The notes below the pieces were generated by a model, which saw only the letters and a list, made by a program, of their open reading frames with translations, ran no database searches and was not told the origin of the DNA. Made by a program: the position numbers and the translations under genes. From NCBI RefSeq assembly GCF_900115565.1, contig NZ_FOWW01000002.1, forward strand, positions 98,100 through 162,099: a stretch of 64,000 nucleotides of DNA. Reading direction: 5' to 3'. Origin of the DNA: Amycolatopsis arida (GTDB taxonomy: Bacteria; Actinomycetota; Actinomycetes; Mycobacteriales; Pseudonocardiaceae). Below, in pieces: positions 9,023 through 18,733 of this stretch (the stretch's first letter is position 1; each line of letters starts with the position of its first letter).

Positions 9023-10489
9023 GTGCAAGGGGCGGCGACGTTCCACGACTACCTGCTCGCGCATTCCGCGATGGCGCCGACCGATCCGGCGATCGTCTCA
9101 CCGCGCGCGAGCTGGACCCACGGGCAGCTGCGCGAACGGGTCCTGCGCTATGCGGCGGACCTGCACCGGCACGGGTTGCGCGCCGGCGACCTCGTGGTGC
9201 TGGAGTTCGCCCCGACGCCGGAGGCGGTCGCCCTGATGATCGCCACGGCCCGGCTCGGCGTCGTGTTCGTCCCGGTTGGTCCGGAGCTGCCGCCCGCCCG
9301 CAAACACCGGCTGCGCGCCCGCGTGGAGCCCCGTGCCTGGATCACCGCGGAGCGGCTGGTCTCCGGAGGGCTGGACCTCGGCGACCCCGTCGTCCCGCGC
9401 GGCCCGGCCAGGGCCCCCACCCCCGACGACGTCGCCTACGTCGTGTTCACCTCCGGCTCCACCGGCGAGCCGAAGGGCATCACCATGACCCACCGGGCGG
9501 TGGTCACCTGCTGGCGGGGGTTCGCCGGAATCGGTGTCGAACCCGGCGTGCGGTTGGGCAGCCCGGCGCCACTGCAGTTCGACTTCGCGCTGTTCGACCT
9601 CGGCATGGCGTTGGGCGCCGGCGGCTGCCTCGTCCAGGTTCCGAGCCTGCTCACCCACCAGCCCCGCGGGTTCGTCCGGTACCTGGCCAGGCACGGGGTC
9701 ACCCAGGTCAACGGCGTGCCGTCGGTGTGGCGCGCGATACTCGCCGCCGAGGCCGCCCACCTGCTCCGGAGCACTCCGCTGCGCACGGTGGTCTGCGGCG
9801 GCGAGGACTTCCCGGCGTCCGGGTTCCGCGCCCTGCGCGCCGGCCGACCGGGACTGCGCCTGGTGCACGTCTTCGGCCAGTCCGAGTCCATCGCGTGCAC
9901 GTACAAGGTCCTGCCCGATCCGGTGCCCGAGTGGCGCGGCCGCGCCCCGTGCGGCGGCACCGCGATCCCGGGCCTGCGCATGGCCATTGTGGACGAATCC
10001 GGGCGCGCGGTGACCGAGCCGCACGCGATCGGCGAGTGCTACCTCGCCGGCCCCGGCCTGTTCCGCGGCTACTGGCGCGACCCGGCGGCCACGGCGGACG
10101 CGCTGGTGCCCGGCCCGCCGGGCGGTCCCGCCGACACCGCGTTCCGCTCCGGCGACCTCGTCGTCCGGGACGAGCGGGGCGACCTGTACTTCGCCGGGCG
10201 CCGGGACCGGCGGGTCAAGGTGCTCGGCAACCGGGTCGAGCCGGGCGAGGTGGAGCTCCACCTCGCCCGCCATCCGGGTGTCGTACAGGCCGCGTGCGTG
10301 CTGACCGCGGACGGCGCCGGGCTCGTCGCCCACGTGCAAGCGGCGGGCGAGGTGACGGAGGAGGCGCTGCGCCGGCACTGCGTGACCCACCTGCCGCGGT
10401 ACATGGTGCCGCACCGGTTCGTCCGGCACGACCGGCTTCCGGTGACGACGAACGGGAAGATCGACCACCGAGCCCTCGCCGTGACCTAA
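9023..10489 (+). CDS. Stand-alone NRPS-type adenylation enzyme (amino acid:carrier ligase)
   Basis: A 488-residue ANL-superfamily enzyme that should adenylate a carboxylate and load it onto the carrier's phosphopantetheine. The ATP loop is FTSGSTGEPKG (142-152), the A5-like motif FGQSES, A8 FAGRRDRRVKVLGNRVEPGEVE and the A10 lysine TTNGKID near the end. Aligned to GrsA, FDFALFD carries Asp at position 235, the residue that holds an alpha-amino group, so an amino acid substrate is likely. There is no condensation, carrier or thioesterase domain. The GTG start lies in the divergent promoter shared with the carrier gene. Confidence 0.88.
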   Translation: MQGAATFHDYLLAHSAMAPTDPAIVSPRASWTHGQLRERVLRYAADLHRHGLRAGDLVVLEFAPTPEAVALMIATARLGVVFVPVGPELPPARKHRLRARVEPRAWITAERLVSGGLDLGDPVVPRGPARAPTPDDVAYVVFTSGSTGEPKGITMTHRAVVTCWRGFAGIGVEPGVRLGSPAPLQFDFALFDLGMALGAGGCLVQVPSLLTHQPRGFVRYLARHGVTQVNGVPSVWRAILAAEAAHLLRSTPLRTVVCGGEDFPASGFRALRAGRPGLRLVHVFGQSESIACTYKVLPDPVPEWRGRAPCGGTAIPGLRMAIVDESGRAVTEPHAIGECYLAGPGLFRGYWRDPAATADALVPGPPGGPADTAFRSGDLVVRDERGDLYFAGRRDRRVKVLGNRVEPGEVELHLARHPGVVQAACVLTADGAGLVAHVQAAGEVTEEALRRHCVTHLPRYMVPHRFVRHDRLPVTTNGKIDHRALAVT

Positions 10490-10519
10490 CATGGAACAGC
10501 CGACATCTGGGGGTTGGGC

Positions 10520-11614
10520 GTGAACGGTGAGAACAACGGTGTGGTGCGGTACGTGCACCGGATGCCGGAGGGCTTCGCGGCCCACCAGACCAAACTCGTG
10601 GCCGACCGGCTCACGTACAGCGTCGAGGGCATCCACGCGATCGAGCCGGGTGCCGAGCCGCGGGAGCTCGTCGTCGACATCGACGCCGACCGCGTCGCGG
10701 ATCTGGCCGTGCTGGACGAGCTGGCCGACGAGGTCGCCGGCGAGCGGCTGCGCGGGCAGCGCGTGGTCCGCCGCACCGACCCCGCCGAGCCCGGCACCAG
10801 CGCGCCCGCCCGGCTGGACCCCGTCCTGCACCGGGCGCTCGACCTGCTGTTCCTCGACCTCTGCCGGGCCGAAGGGGCCATCGAGCGGGCCTACCCCGCG
10901 GTGATCGAGCGCGCGGTGATCGACCGGTGCCGGTACCTGGCGCTCTTCCCGCAGAACGCGTACCTGGTCAGCGAGCTGCCACACGAGCGCGCGCTGCTGG
11001 CACGGGTGCGGGCGGGGAACGACCCCGCGCCGCTGAGCCGGCTGAGCGGCTACCTGCTCACCCCGGCGCTGTGCATGCACACCTACGCCGAACATGCCGA
11101 CACGGAGGTGCGCGACCCGCTCGCCGTCACCGTGATCGGGCAGTGCTTCCGGCACGAGGCGTCCTGGCGGCTGAGCGCGCACCGGGTGCCCAGCTTCACC
11201 ATGCGCGAGATCGTCTACCTGGGAGACCCCGGCTACGTGGAGCGGATCCGGGCGTCGCTGATGGACACCGTGTGGGAGCTGTTCACCGAGCTGGGGCTGC
11301 GCGGCCGGCTGGAGACCGCCAGCGACCCCTTCTACTTCGCCGAGGACACCCCGATGCGGCAGTTCCAGCTGCTCTCCCATGCGAAGTACGAGCTGGTCGC
11401 GGAGCTGCCCGGCGGGGAGACCTTCGCGGTGGCCTCGTTCAACAACGTCCGGGACAGCCTGTCCCACGCCTTCGGGGTGGTCGACGCGGCCGGGGCGCCG
11501 GTGCACTCCGGGTGCACCGGCTTCGGGATCGAGCGGTGGTCCCACGCGGTGCGCTCGATGCACGGCGACGACCCGCGGGGCTGGCCGGCGGAGATCCGCC
11601 GCCACTGCCGCTGA
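10520..11614 (+). CDS. SerRS-like amino acid:[carrier protein] ligase (class II aaRS homologue)
   Basis: A 364-residue protein matching the class II catalytic core of atypical seryl-tRNA synthetase. Motif 2 is GQCFRHE (208-213) with RVPSFTMREIVYLG (222-235), and motif 3 is SGCTGFGIERW (330-340). There is no N-terminal coiled-coil tRNA arm. Cys185, Glu230 and Cys332 are spaced much as the zinc ligands I recall for the Bradyrhizobium amino acid:carrier-protein ligases, which load glycine or alanine on a carrier rather than tRNA. I choose GTG 10520, with a GGGGG element upstream; TTG 10514 is an alternative. It ends 7 bp from the convergent UbiA gene. Confidence 0.8.
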   Translation: MNGENNGVVRYVHRMPEGFAAHQTKLVADRLTYSVEGIHAIEPGAEPRELVVDIDADRVADLAVLDELADEVAGERLRGQRVVRRTDPAEPGTSAPARLDPVLHRALDLLFLDLCRAEGAIERAYPAVIERAVIDRCRYLALFPQNAYLVSELPHERALLARVRAGNDPAPLSRLSGYLLTPALCMHTYAEHADTEVRDPLAVTVIGQCFRHEASWRLSAHRVPSFTMREIVYLGDPGYVERIRASLMDTVWELFTELGLRGRLETASDPFYFAEDTPMRQFQLLSHAKYELVAELPGGETFAVASFNNVRDSLSHAFGVVDAAGAPVHSGCTGFGIERWSHAVRSMHGDDPRGWPAEIRRHCR

Positions 11615-11621
11615 CCTTCCG

Positions 11622-12536
11622 TCAGAGCACCAGGATGGCCGAGGCGAGCGCGATCGTGTACCACTGCTCGAACCGGCGCTGCGTGCGATGGTCCTCGCGG
11701 GGCGAGCGCCTGGTGAGGACCCGCACGGCGATCCACCAGCTCAGCACCGCGAGCGCGGCGTCCACCAGTGGCGCGACCGGCGGCGTGCCCGACCCGAACA
11801 GCAGGAGATGGGTGGCCACGGGGAGGCAGCCGAACCCAACCGCCAGGTAGTAGCGGGTGGCCGGCTGCCCGAACGCGACCGGGAACGTGGTGCGCCCGTT
11901 GACCACGTCGCCGTCGATGTCGCGCAGGTCCTGCAGCGGGATGAGGACCAGCACGACCACGGCGAGGGTGCCGATCCATCGCCACGCCAGCGGACCGATC
12001 GGCGCGACCATCTGCCACGCCGCGGCGAGTTGGCTGAGCACGCCGACGCCGATGGAGAGGTTCTTCCACAGCCAGTGCCGCTCCCAGCGCGCGACGGTGC
12101 TCAGCAGGTAGCTCCCCTCCCACAGCAGCGCCCAGGGCAGCACGCCCAACCACCAGCCGACGAGGGGGAACGCCACCAGCACGAGTGCCGCGCGGACCCG
12201 CGCACCCCGGTGGCTGCACTGCCCGGCGACCAGCGGGCGGTACGGCTTGTTGACCCGGTCCTCCTCGATCCCGAAGAGCTGGTTGGTCAGGGTGAATCCG
12301 TAGATGAACAGCCAGAAGTACAGCGCGCCCTTGCCGAACGCCGTGAGCAGCGCGGCTCCGTCCACCCCGGAGTGCCGCGCGGCGGCGACGACGAACGCGG
12401 TCGCCGGGATGACCGTGGTCCAGACGTCGTTGCGGATGAAGGAGTAGCTGAGCCGGGCCTCGTCCCACGCCCACCGGAGAACGGACGCCAGCGGGGTCAG
12501 GACCCGGGCCGTCGCCCGCGAGCCTGCGGCGCCCAT
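11622..12536 (-). CDS. UbiA-family prenyltransferase or membrane terpene cyclase
   Basis: A 304-residue polytopic membrane protein with about eight hydrophobic segments. The first prenyl-diphosphate motif reads N85-Q-L-F-G-I-E-E-D93 followed by RVNKPYRPL; the second reads QDLRDIDGD (202-210). The family norm for the first is NxxxDxxxD, and here the middle aspartate is glycine while an acidic EED cluster remains. Related UbiA members either prenylate aromatic acceptors or, in fungi, cyclise prenyl diphosphates. No aromatic acceptor pathway is encoded nearby, so I lean towards a cyclase or prenyl transfer to an unknown acceptor. It overlaps the ispH end by 40 nt. Confidence 0.85.
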   Translation of the reverse strand: MGAAGSRATARVLTPLASVLRWAWDEARLSYSFIRNDVWTTVIPATAFVVAAARHSGVDGAALLTAFGKGALYFWLFIYGFTLTNQLFGIEEDRVNKPYRPLVAGQCSHRGARVRAALVLVAFPLVGWWLGVLPWALLWEGSYLLSTVARWERHWLWKNLSIGVGVLSQLAAAWQMVAPIGPLAWRWIGTLAVVVLVLIPLQDLRDIDGDVVNGRTTFPVAFGQPATRYYLAVGFGCLPVATHLLLFGSGTPPVAPLVDAALAVLSWWIAVRVLTRRSPREDHRTQRRFEQWYTIALASAILVL

Positions 12537-13489
12537 CGAGTCGCCTCCCCCACAGCATCGGACTCGCGCGGCAACGCGAAGCGGAAGGTTTCCTCGGCGG
12601 TGGTGACCTCGGAGACGTCGGTCCATCCGGCGGCGGCCAGGTGATCGAGCACCCCGCGGACCAGGATCTCCGGCACCGACGCGCCGCTGCTGACCCCGAC
12701 CGTGCCCGCGCCGGCCAGCCAGCCCGGGTCGATCTCCCCCGCGTGGTCGACCAGGTACGCCGACCGGGCGCCGGCCTGCAGGGCGACCTCCACCAGCCGG
12801 CGCGAGTTGGACGAGTTCGCCGAGCCCACCACCAGCACCAGGTCGCATTCCGGCGCCATCGCCTTGACCGCCACCTGCCGGTTCTGCGTGGCGTAGCAGA
12901 TGTCGTCGCTGGGTGGGCTGTGCAGCTCGGGGAAGCGCCGGCGGAGCTGCTCGACCCGCTCCATGGTCTCGTCCACGCTCAGCGTGGTCTGCGACAGCCA
13001 CACCACCCTCGACGGGTCCCGCACCGGCACGGTCTCGGCGTCCTCGGCGGTGTCCACCAGCCGCACGTGCTCCGGCGCCTCGCCCTGGGTGCCCTCGACC
13101 TCCTCGTGGCCCTCGTGCCCGATGAGCAGGATGTCGTAGTCCTGCTCGGCGTACCGTCGCGCCTCGCGGTGCACCTTGGTCACCAGCGGGCACGTCGCGT
13201 CGATCGTGCGCAGGTCGCGCGCCTTCGCCTCCTCGTGCACCGCCGGCGACACCCCGTGCGCGGAGAACACCACCAGCGCCCCCTCGGGCACCTCGGACGT
13301 CTCCTCGACGAAGATGACCCCGCGCTGACGCAGCGTGTCCACCACATGCCGGTTGTGCACGATCTCCTTGCGCACGTACACCGGCGGCCCGTGCTCGGCC
13401 AGCGCCCGCTCCACCGTCTCCACCGCCCGGTCCACGCCCGCGCAGAAGCCGCGCGGGCTGGCCAGCAACACCCGCCGCGGACCGGTCAC
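12497..13489 (-). CDS. ispH: 4-hydroxy-3-methylbut-2-enyl diphosphate reductase
   Basis: A 330-residue iron-sulfur enzyme for the last MEP-pathway step, making IPP and DMAPP. The three cluster cysteines are in [22 protein letters not shown] and ICYATQNRQ; the catalytic [13 protein letters not shown] and the [11 protein letters not shown] phosphate loop are present. The GTG start at 13489 overlaps the prenyl synthase stop (GTGA). A copy inside a biosynthetic cluster, together with dxs, most likely boosts precursor supply and duplicates a housekeeping gene elsewhere. Confidence 0.95.
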   Translation of the reverse strand: MTGPRRVLLASPRGFCAGVDRAVETVERALAEHGPPVYVRKEIVHNRHVVDTLRQRGVIFVEETSEVPEGALVVFSAHGVSPAVHEEAKARDLRTIDATCPLVTKVHREARRYAEQDYDILLIGHEGHEEVEGTQGEAPEHVRLVDTAEDAETVPVRDPSRVVWLSQTTLSVDETMERVEQLRRRFPELHSPPSDDICYATQNRQVAVKAMAPECDLVLVVGSANSSNSRRLVEVALQAGARSAYLVDHAGEIDPGWLAGAGTVGVSSGASVPEILVRGVLDHLAAAGWTDVSEVTTAEETFRFALPRESDAVGEATRWAPQARGRRPGS

Positions 13490-14583
13490 GACGACCTCAC
13501 CGTGGCCGCCGCGGCGAGGTCGAGCAGGGCCCGCCGCACCTCGTCGGGCACCGGGATCGCCGCCGCGGCGGCGAGGGCGCGCTCGTGGCGTTCCCTGATC
13601 ATGTCCTCCACGGCCGTCAGCGCACCGGTGGCCGCGATGATCGACCGCAGGGTGGCGGCGCCCTCCTCGTCGAGCCGGTCGTTGCCGTGCAGCTCGGCCA
13701 GCTGGGCGGCCTGCGCCGCGGACACCCGCTGCCGGGCCAGCGCGATCAGTACCGTGGGCTTGCCCTCGCGCAGGTCGTCGAGCGTGGGCTTGCCGGTGAC
13801 CGCCGAGTCGCCGAACACGCCGAGCACGTCGTCGCGGAGCTGGAACGCCTCGCCGAGCGGGATGGCGAAGTCCGAGTAGGCCGCCAGCAGCTCCGGGCCC
13901 GCCCCGGCGAGCACCGCGCCGATCTGCAGCGGCCGCTCGATCGTGTACTTGGCAGCCTTGAACCGGATGATGGTGAGGGCGCCCTCCAGCGTCCCGCCGG
14001 TGGCCTGGTCCAGCAGGTCGAGGTTCTGCCCGATCATCACCTCGGTGCGCATCCGGTGGACCAGCTCCTGGGCGGCCCGCACCCGCCGGTCGGGCAGCCC
14101 GCACCCGTGCAGCATCTCGTCCGAATAGGACAGGCAGAGGTCGCCGCAGAGGATCGCCACGCTCATCCCGAAGTGCGCCTCGCGGCCGCGCCAGGCGTGC
14201 CGGGCGTGCAGGTCGGTCAGCGCGCGGTGCAACGCGGGCTCGCCCCGGCGCAGCTCGCTGCCGTCCATGATGTCGTCGTGCATCAGCGCGAACGCCTGGA
14301 ACAGCTCCAGCGCCGCGGCGGCCCGGACGATCTCGGCGCAGTCGGCGCCGCCGGCACCGCGCCAGCCCCAGTAGCAGAACAGCGGGCGGATGCGCTTGCC
14401 GCCGCCCAGCACGAATCGGCGCAGTAGCCGGAAGACCTCGTGCAGCGCGGGCGGGCTGGTGAACTCCGGCTCGCCACGGTCGAGGAACTCGGCGAGCTCG
14501 CGGTCCACCCGGTCGCGCAGCTCGGCCGGGGCGGGGACACGCGGGCCGGGCGAGCGCCGACCCGACGCCGTCGACGCGGTCAT
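13486..14583 (-). CDS. Polyprenyl diphosphate synthase, probably GGPP synthase
   Basis: A 365-residue trans-prenyltransferase. The first aspartate-rich motif is [14 protein letters not shown] (DDxxD at 103-107), and the second is [13 protein letters not shown] near 240. Length, the lack of the bacterial-FPPS two-residue insert, and phenylalanine five residues before DDxxD are compatible with an archaeal/actinobacterial-type GGPP synthase; C15 output cannot be excluded. I start at ATG 14583 because GGAGG sits 8 nt upstream; GTG 14592 would overlap that site. It feeds the terpene synthase and/or the UbiA enzyme. Confidence 0.9.
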   Translation of the reverse strand: MTASTASGRRSPGPRVPAPAELRDRVDRELAEFLDRGEPEFTSPPALHEVFRLLRRFVLGGGKRIRPLFCYWGWRGAGGADCAEIVRAAAALELFQAFALMHDDIMDGSELRRGEPALHRALTDLHARHAWRGREAHFGMSVAILCGDLCLSYSDEMLHGCGLPDRRVRAAQELVHRMRTEVMIGQNLDLLDQATGGTLEGALTIIRFKAAKYTIERPLQIGAVLAGAGPELLAAYSDFAIPLGEAFQLRDDVLGVFGDSAVTGKPTLDDLREGKPTVLIALARQRVSAAQAAQLAELHGNDRLDEEGAATLRSIIAATGALTAVEDMIRERHERALAAAAAIPVPDEVRRALLDLAAAATVRSS

Positions 14584-14611
14584 GTGCGTCACCTCCAGGG
14601 GTTGTCGGTCG

Positions 14612-16495
14612 TCACGGCACGGACCGCTCCGCGAGCACGGTGCCCGGTTCGGCGAGGCGGATCGCGGGCAGGTGCTGGCGCACCGCGGCGGCGATCGCGG
14701 ACGCGGTCAGCCCGTGCTCGTCCAGCAGCTCACCGCGGCCGCCGTGCGGGAGGAACTCGCCGGGGAGGGCCAGGCAACGGACCCGCGGCGCGCCCTGCTC
14801 GCCGGCGGCGGCCTGCGCCAGCCGCGCGCCGACCCCGCCGGTCCCGGTGTTGTCCTCGACCGTGATCACCAGCCGGTGTGCGGCGGCCAACTCGAGCAGC
14901 GAGGGGTCCAGCGGGTGCACCCACCGGGGGTCCACCACCGTCGCGGCGATGCCCTGCCGGCGCAGCTCGGCCGCCGCCGCGAGGCAGGCCGGCGCGAGCG
15001 GGCCGACTGCCACCAGGAGCACGTCGGGGTCGGGCGGGTCGAGGAGCACGTCGCAGCGGCCACGGCGGTACCGGGCGGGGACGTCCGGCCCCGTGGTGCC
15101 CTTCGGGAACCGCACCGCGGTCGGTCCGGAGTCGACCGCGACCGCCTCCCGGAGCAGCTCGCGCAGCGTGCCGGCGTCGCGCGGCGCGGCCAACCGCAGC
15201 CCGGGAACGAGGGCCAGCAGCGACAGGTCCCACATGCCGTGGTGGCTGGCTCCGTCCGGACCGGTCACGCCCGCCCGGTCGAGCACGAAGGTCACCGGCA
15301 GCCGGTGCAGCGCGACGTCCATCAGCACCTGGTCGAACGCGCGGTTGAGGAACGTCGCGTACACGGCCACCACGGGATGCAGCCCGCCCATCGCCAGCCC
15401 GGCGGCGCCGGCCACGGCGTGTTGCTCGGCCAGGCCCACGTCGATCACCCGGTCCGGGTAGGTTTCGGCGAACGGGAGCAGCCCAGTGGGGCGCAGCATC
15501 GCGGCCGTCAGGCACACCACGTCCGGCCGCTCGGCGCCGATGGCCCGCAGCTCCTGCCCGAAGACGGAGGTCCAGGAGGGAGGCTCGGCCGCGGACGCCC
15601 GCGTGGCCGCCGGGGCCGCCGGGCCGACCGCGTGCAGACAGTCGGCCTCGTCGGCCTCCGCGGGTGGGAAGCCCTTTCCCTTCCGCGTCACGCAGTGCAC
15701 GACCACCGGGCGCCGCCACCGCACGGCCCTCCGCAGCGCGTCCTCGACGGCGGCGATGTCGTGCCCGTCGACCGGGCCGAGGTAGCCGAGGCCGAGTTCG
15801 GCGAACACGGAGGACGCCCGCCCCGCTCCCGCCCTCAGGCCGGCGAGGTGCCGGCCGAGCGCGCCGACGGTGGGGTCGTAGGAACGGCCGTTGTCGTTCA
15901 GCACGACCACCACCGGACGCTGCGGACCGGCACCCAGGTTGTTCAGCGCCTCCCAGGCGAGGCCACCGGTCAGCGCCCCGTCGCCAATCACCGCCACCAC
16001 CCGTCGGTCGGTGGTCCCGCGCAGGCTGAACGCCCTCGCCAATCCGTCGGCATAGGACAGCGCGGTGGACGCGTGGGAGTTCTCGATCCGGTCGTGCGGA
16101 GACTCCGCCGCGCTCGGGTAGCCGGACAGCCCGCCGCGCTGCCGCAGGGTGGCGAACTCCCGCCGGCGCCCGGTGAGCAGCTTGTGCACGTACGCCTGGT
16201 GCCCGGTGTCGAACAGCACCACGTCGCGCGGCGAGTCGAAGACCCGGTGCAGCGCGATGGTCAGCTCCACCATGCCGAGGTTCGACCCGAGGTGCCCGCC
16301 GGTGCGGGTGACCGTGTCCACGAGGAACGTGCGGATTTCCTCGGCGAACTCGGGTAACAGGGCCGCGGGCAGCGCCCGCAGGTCGACCGGCCCTTCGACG
16401 GCCCCCAGCGGCCCGCGCGGCCCGGACGCGGCATCGGCGCCCACCGCGCCCCCGCGCCGATCCTCGCCGGCGTTCCGCCGGTCCCGTCCTGGCAT
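14612..16495 (-). CDS. dxs: 1-deoxy-D-xylulose-5-phosphate synthase
   Basis: A 627-residue thiamine-diphosphate enzyme for the first MEP step. Visible are [14 protein letters not shown] near residue 65, [15 protein letters not shown], the ThDP/Mg motif GDGALTGG with [12 protein letters not shown], and the pyrimidine-domain block ending GPDGASHHG. The ATG at 16495 has GAGAGG about 9 nt upstream. It heads the leftward dxs, prenyl synthase, ispH and UbiA operon. The genetic context marks it as a cluster-dedicated copy. Confidence 0.95.
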   Translation of the reverse strand: MPGRDRRNAGEDRRGGAVGADAASGPRGPLGAVEGPVDLRALPAALLPEFAEEIRTFLVDTVTRTGGHLGSNLGMVELTIALHRVFDSPRDVVLFDTGHQAYVHKLLTGRRREFATLRQRGGLSGYPSAAESPHDRIENSHASTALSYADGLARAFSLRGTTDRRVVAVIGDGALTGGLAWEALNNLGAGPQRPVVVVLNDNGRSYDPTVGALGRHLAGLRAGAGRASSVFAELGLGYLGPVDGHDIAAVEDALRRAVRWRRPVVVHCVTRKGKGFPPAEADEADCLHAVGPAAPAATRASAAEPPSWTSVFGQELRAIGAERPDVVCLTAAMLRPTGLLPFAETYPDRVIDVGLAEQHAVAGAAGLAMGGLHPVVAVYATFLNRAFDQVLMDVALHRLPVTFVLDRAGVTGPDGASHHGMWDLSLLALVPGLRLAAPRDAGTLRELLREAVAVDSGPTAVRFPKGTTGPDVPARYRRGRCDVLLDPPDPDVLLVAVGPLAPACLAAAAELRRQGIAATVVDPRWVHPLDPSLLELAAAHRLVITVEDNTGTGGVGARLAQAAAGEQGAPRVRCLALPGEFLPHGGRGELLDEHGLTASAIAAAVRQHLPAIRLAEPGTVLAERSVP

Positions 16496-17307
16496 CACTC
16501 GACACCTCTCCCCAGCACCCACACGCCGGGCCTCGCCCACCGGCGAACCGGAAGGGCCGCCCGACATCCCGCCGTCCGAGCGCGTTCGCCCGCTGCCCCG
16601 ACCGCACCAATCGCGCGCTCACACGAGTAGGTTTCCACGGTGCGCGGCAGGGCACGGAAAACGCCGACCGGTACCGACGCGATCGACACCTGTCCCAGGC
16701 ACACGGAAACCGCGGAAACCGCGCGAAGTTGACCGAAATCCTTCCTGCAAACAACCGGGACGAGCGAGCGCCGCCCTGCCCCCATACGTTCCACCCAGTG
16801 CGATCGATGCTTGCCGAAGGCGGTCGACCTGTCAAGCAGGTCCGCGTACCTGCCCGCTGGCGGTGACACGACGGTGGCTCGAAAGTTCCGACTGATCCGA
16901 ACGGTTGAATTCCCTCACCCGTTTCGCGCCACTGGACCGCCCACGGACTGCCTGCTACGATCGCCCGCAGTCCCGCCACCTGGGGTGAGGCGGGCGGTTA
17001 CCTGGGGGTGACACCGTTCGATGATGGCGTCACGGCTACTGGCGAGTACGGTCGCCCAGCCACCGTGGAGTTTTTGTCCGAAATCCAGTGATCCGACCAC
17101 CGGCATCGGATGCCGGTATGCACACGTGACTTCCTGAAACAGTCCTATCGTTTCCCGGGAACGGCCTCGTGGCCGGTCTCGGCGCGGTCGGCCACGCCAT
17201 CGTGAATGGGTGGCCTGCCTTTTGGTCGAGTGAGTCCTGCCCGAGAAGATCCCGAACCGCCACCGGTGCGCGGCGGCGAACCCGAACGACGACCGCAAGG
17301 AGTCCGC
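16496..17307. promoter_or_regulatory. 812-bp divergent control region between dxs and the P450/terpene synthase operon
   Basis: This non-coding stretch separates the two main biosynthetic operons. It is less GC-rich than its neighbours and must hold both promoters. A perfect 19-bp palindrome, ACCGGCATCGGATGCCGGT, occupies 17099-17117, about 190 bp before the P450 start, and is a good operator candidate. A short duplication (GGAAACCGC twice) lies near 16705-16725. The rightward gene has an AAGGAG ribosome site. No regulator gene is encoded in the cluster, so a trans-acting factor is implied. Confidence 0.55.
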
Positions 17308-18660
17308 ATGACCGCCGTTGCCGAACCAGCGGCCATTCCTCAGGTGCCCGGCAGGCTGCCGCTCATCGGGCACGCCTACTCCATGTGGAAGAACCCGCTC
17401 GAGTTCTTCCAGAAGGCCAGCGCGCAGGGACCGATCGTCAAACTCTGGCTCGGCCCGAAGCTGGCGTACCTGGTCAGCGACCACGAGATGCTCTACGACA
17501 TCCTGGTCCGCAAGGCCAAGAGCTTCGACAAGGGCATGCAGTTCGACCGCGCCCGGCCGCTGCTGGGCAACGGGATCCTGCTGTCCGAGGGGGACTTCCA
17601 CCGGCGCCAGCGGCGCATCATGCAGCCGGCCTTCCACCACACCAACATCGCGTCCTACCTGGACATCATGCGCTCGGCCGCCGAGGACGTCTTCGGCGGC
17701 TGGGAGGACGGCCAGCAGGTCACGATGTACAACATGTTCTACGAGCTGGCGGTGCGCATCGTGATCAAGGCACTGTTCAGCACGGACATGGCCGAGCAGG
17801 ACATCGCCGAGGTCTATCGGTCGATGCCGACGGTGATCTCCGGCGTCGAGCGGCGCGCCGCCATCCCGCCCGCGCTGCTGGACCTGGTGCCCACCCGGTC
17901 GAGCAAGGAGTTCCACGCCGCCGTCGCGCGGCTGCGCGCGATCGGCACCCGCATCGTCGCCGACTACCGCGCCCGCGACATCAAGCCGAGCAACGACCTC
18001 ATGGCCCTGCTGTTCACCTCGCGCGACGAGGGCAACGAGCTGATGACGGACAAGCAGATCCACGAGGAGTTCATGACGCTGCTGACCGCCGGCTCGGAGA
18101 CCACGCCCAGCGCGATGGGCTGGACGTGCTACCTGCTCGGGAAGCACCCGGACGTGCAGGAGCGAATCCAGGCCGAGGTCGACGAGGTGTTCCCCGACGG
18201 GGTGGTGACCGCGAAGGGCCTGCCGAAACTGGAGTACACCCGGCGGGTCGTGCACGAGTCGCTGCGGCTGTACCCGCCGGTGTGGGCGCTGGGCCGACGG
18301 ACCGCCGAGGAGGTCGAGATCGGCGGCCACCTGCTGCCGGCGCGGACCCAGGTGTTCTACTCCATCCACGCCATCCACCACGACCCGAAGGTTTACGACG
18401 ACCCGGAGAGGTTCGATCCGGACCGCTGGAAGGGTGAGCGCGCCAAGCAGGTCCCCCGCTCCGCGTTCACCCCGTTCGGCGCCGGCGTGCGCAACTGCAT
18501 CGGCGAGTCCTTCGCCTGGACCGAGATCCAGGCCGTACTGGCCACGATGCTCGCGCGGTGGACGCTGCGGCCGGTGAGCAACGCCCCGGTTCCCCCGGTC
18601 GCGATGGGCGCGCTGGTGCCGGGCCCACTGCCGATGACCGTCGTCAAGCGCACGAGGTGA
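17308..18660 (+). CDS. Cytochrome P450 (terpenoid oxidation)
   Basis: A 450-residue P450 with the I-helix motif LLTAGSETTPSAM, K-helix ESLRLYPP, the DPERFDPDRW meander and the heme loop FTPFGAGVRNCIGESFAW. Arg rather than His precedes the cysteine, as in the CYP102/CYP170-like class. An N-terminal proline motif, PQVPGRLPLIGH, is typical of that class. The ATG at 17308 has AAGGAG 6 nt upstream. It is the first gene of the rightward terpenoid operon and closely resembles the P450 two genes downstream, suggesting an old duplication. It probably hydroxylates the terpene scaffold. Confidence 0.92.
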   Translation: MTAVAEPAAIPQVPGRLPLIGHAYSMWKNPLEFFQKASAQGPIVKLWLGPKLAYLVSDHEMLYDILVRKAKSFDKGMQFDRARPLLGNGILLSEGDFHRRQRRIMQPAFHHTNIASYLDIMRSAAEDVFGGWEDGQQVTMYNMFYELAVRIVIKALFSTDMAEQDIAEVYRSMPTVISGVERRAAIPPALLDLVPTRSSKEFHAAVARLRAIGTRIVADYRARDIKPSNDLMALLFTSRDEGNELMTDKQIHEEFMTLLTAGSETTPSAMGWTCYLLGKHPDVQERIQAEVDEVFPDGVVTAKGLPKLEYTRRVVHESLRLYPPVWALGRRTAEEVEIGGHLLPARTQVFYSIHAIHHDPKVYDDPERFDPDRWKGERAKQVPRSAFTPFGAGVRNCIGESFAWTEIQAVLATMLARWTLRPVSNAPVPPVAMGALVPGPLPMTVVKRTR

Positions 18661-18733
18661 CGAACCTCCCCCGCCACCGGGGGCGGTGCGCCCGACGCCC
18701 GACCCTTCCGCCCGCCGACCGAGGACCGTTGCC

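Noticed and set aside
9098-11605. Long minus-strand open frame opposite the adenylation enzyme and carrier ligase
   Set aside because: Composition is shadow-like and the opposite strand has complete catalytic motifs.
10520-11614. A genuine seryl-tRNA synthetase or resistance copy
   Set aside because: The N-terminal tRNA-binding domain is absent, and the gene sits with a carrier protein and adenylation enzyme rather than with translation genes.
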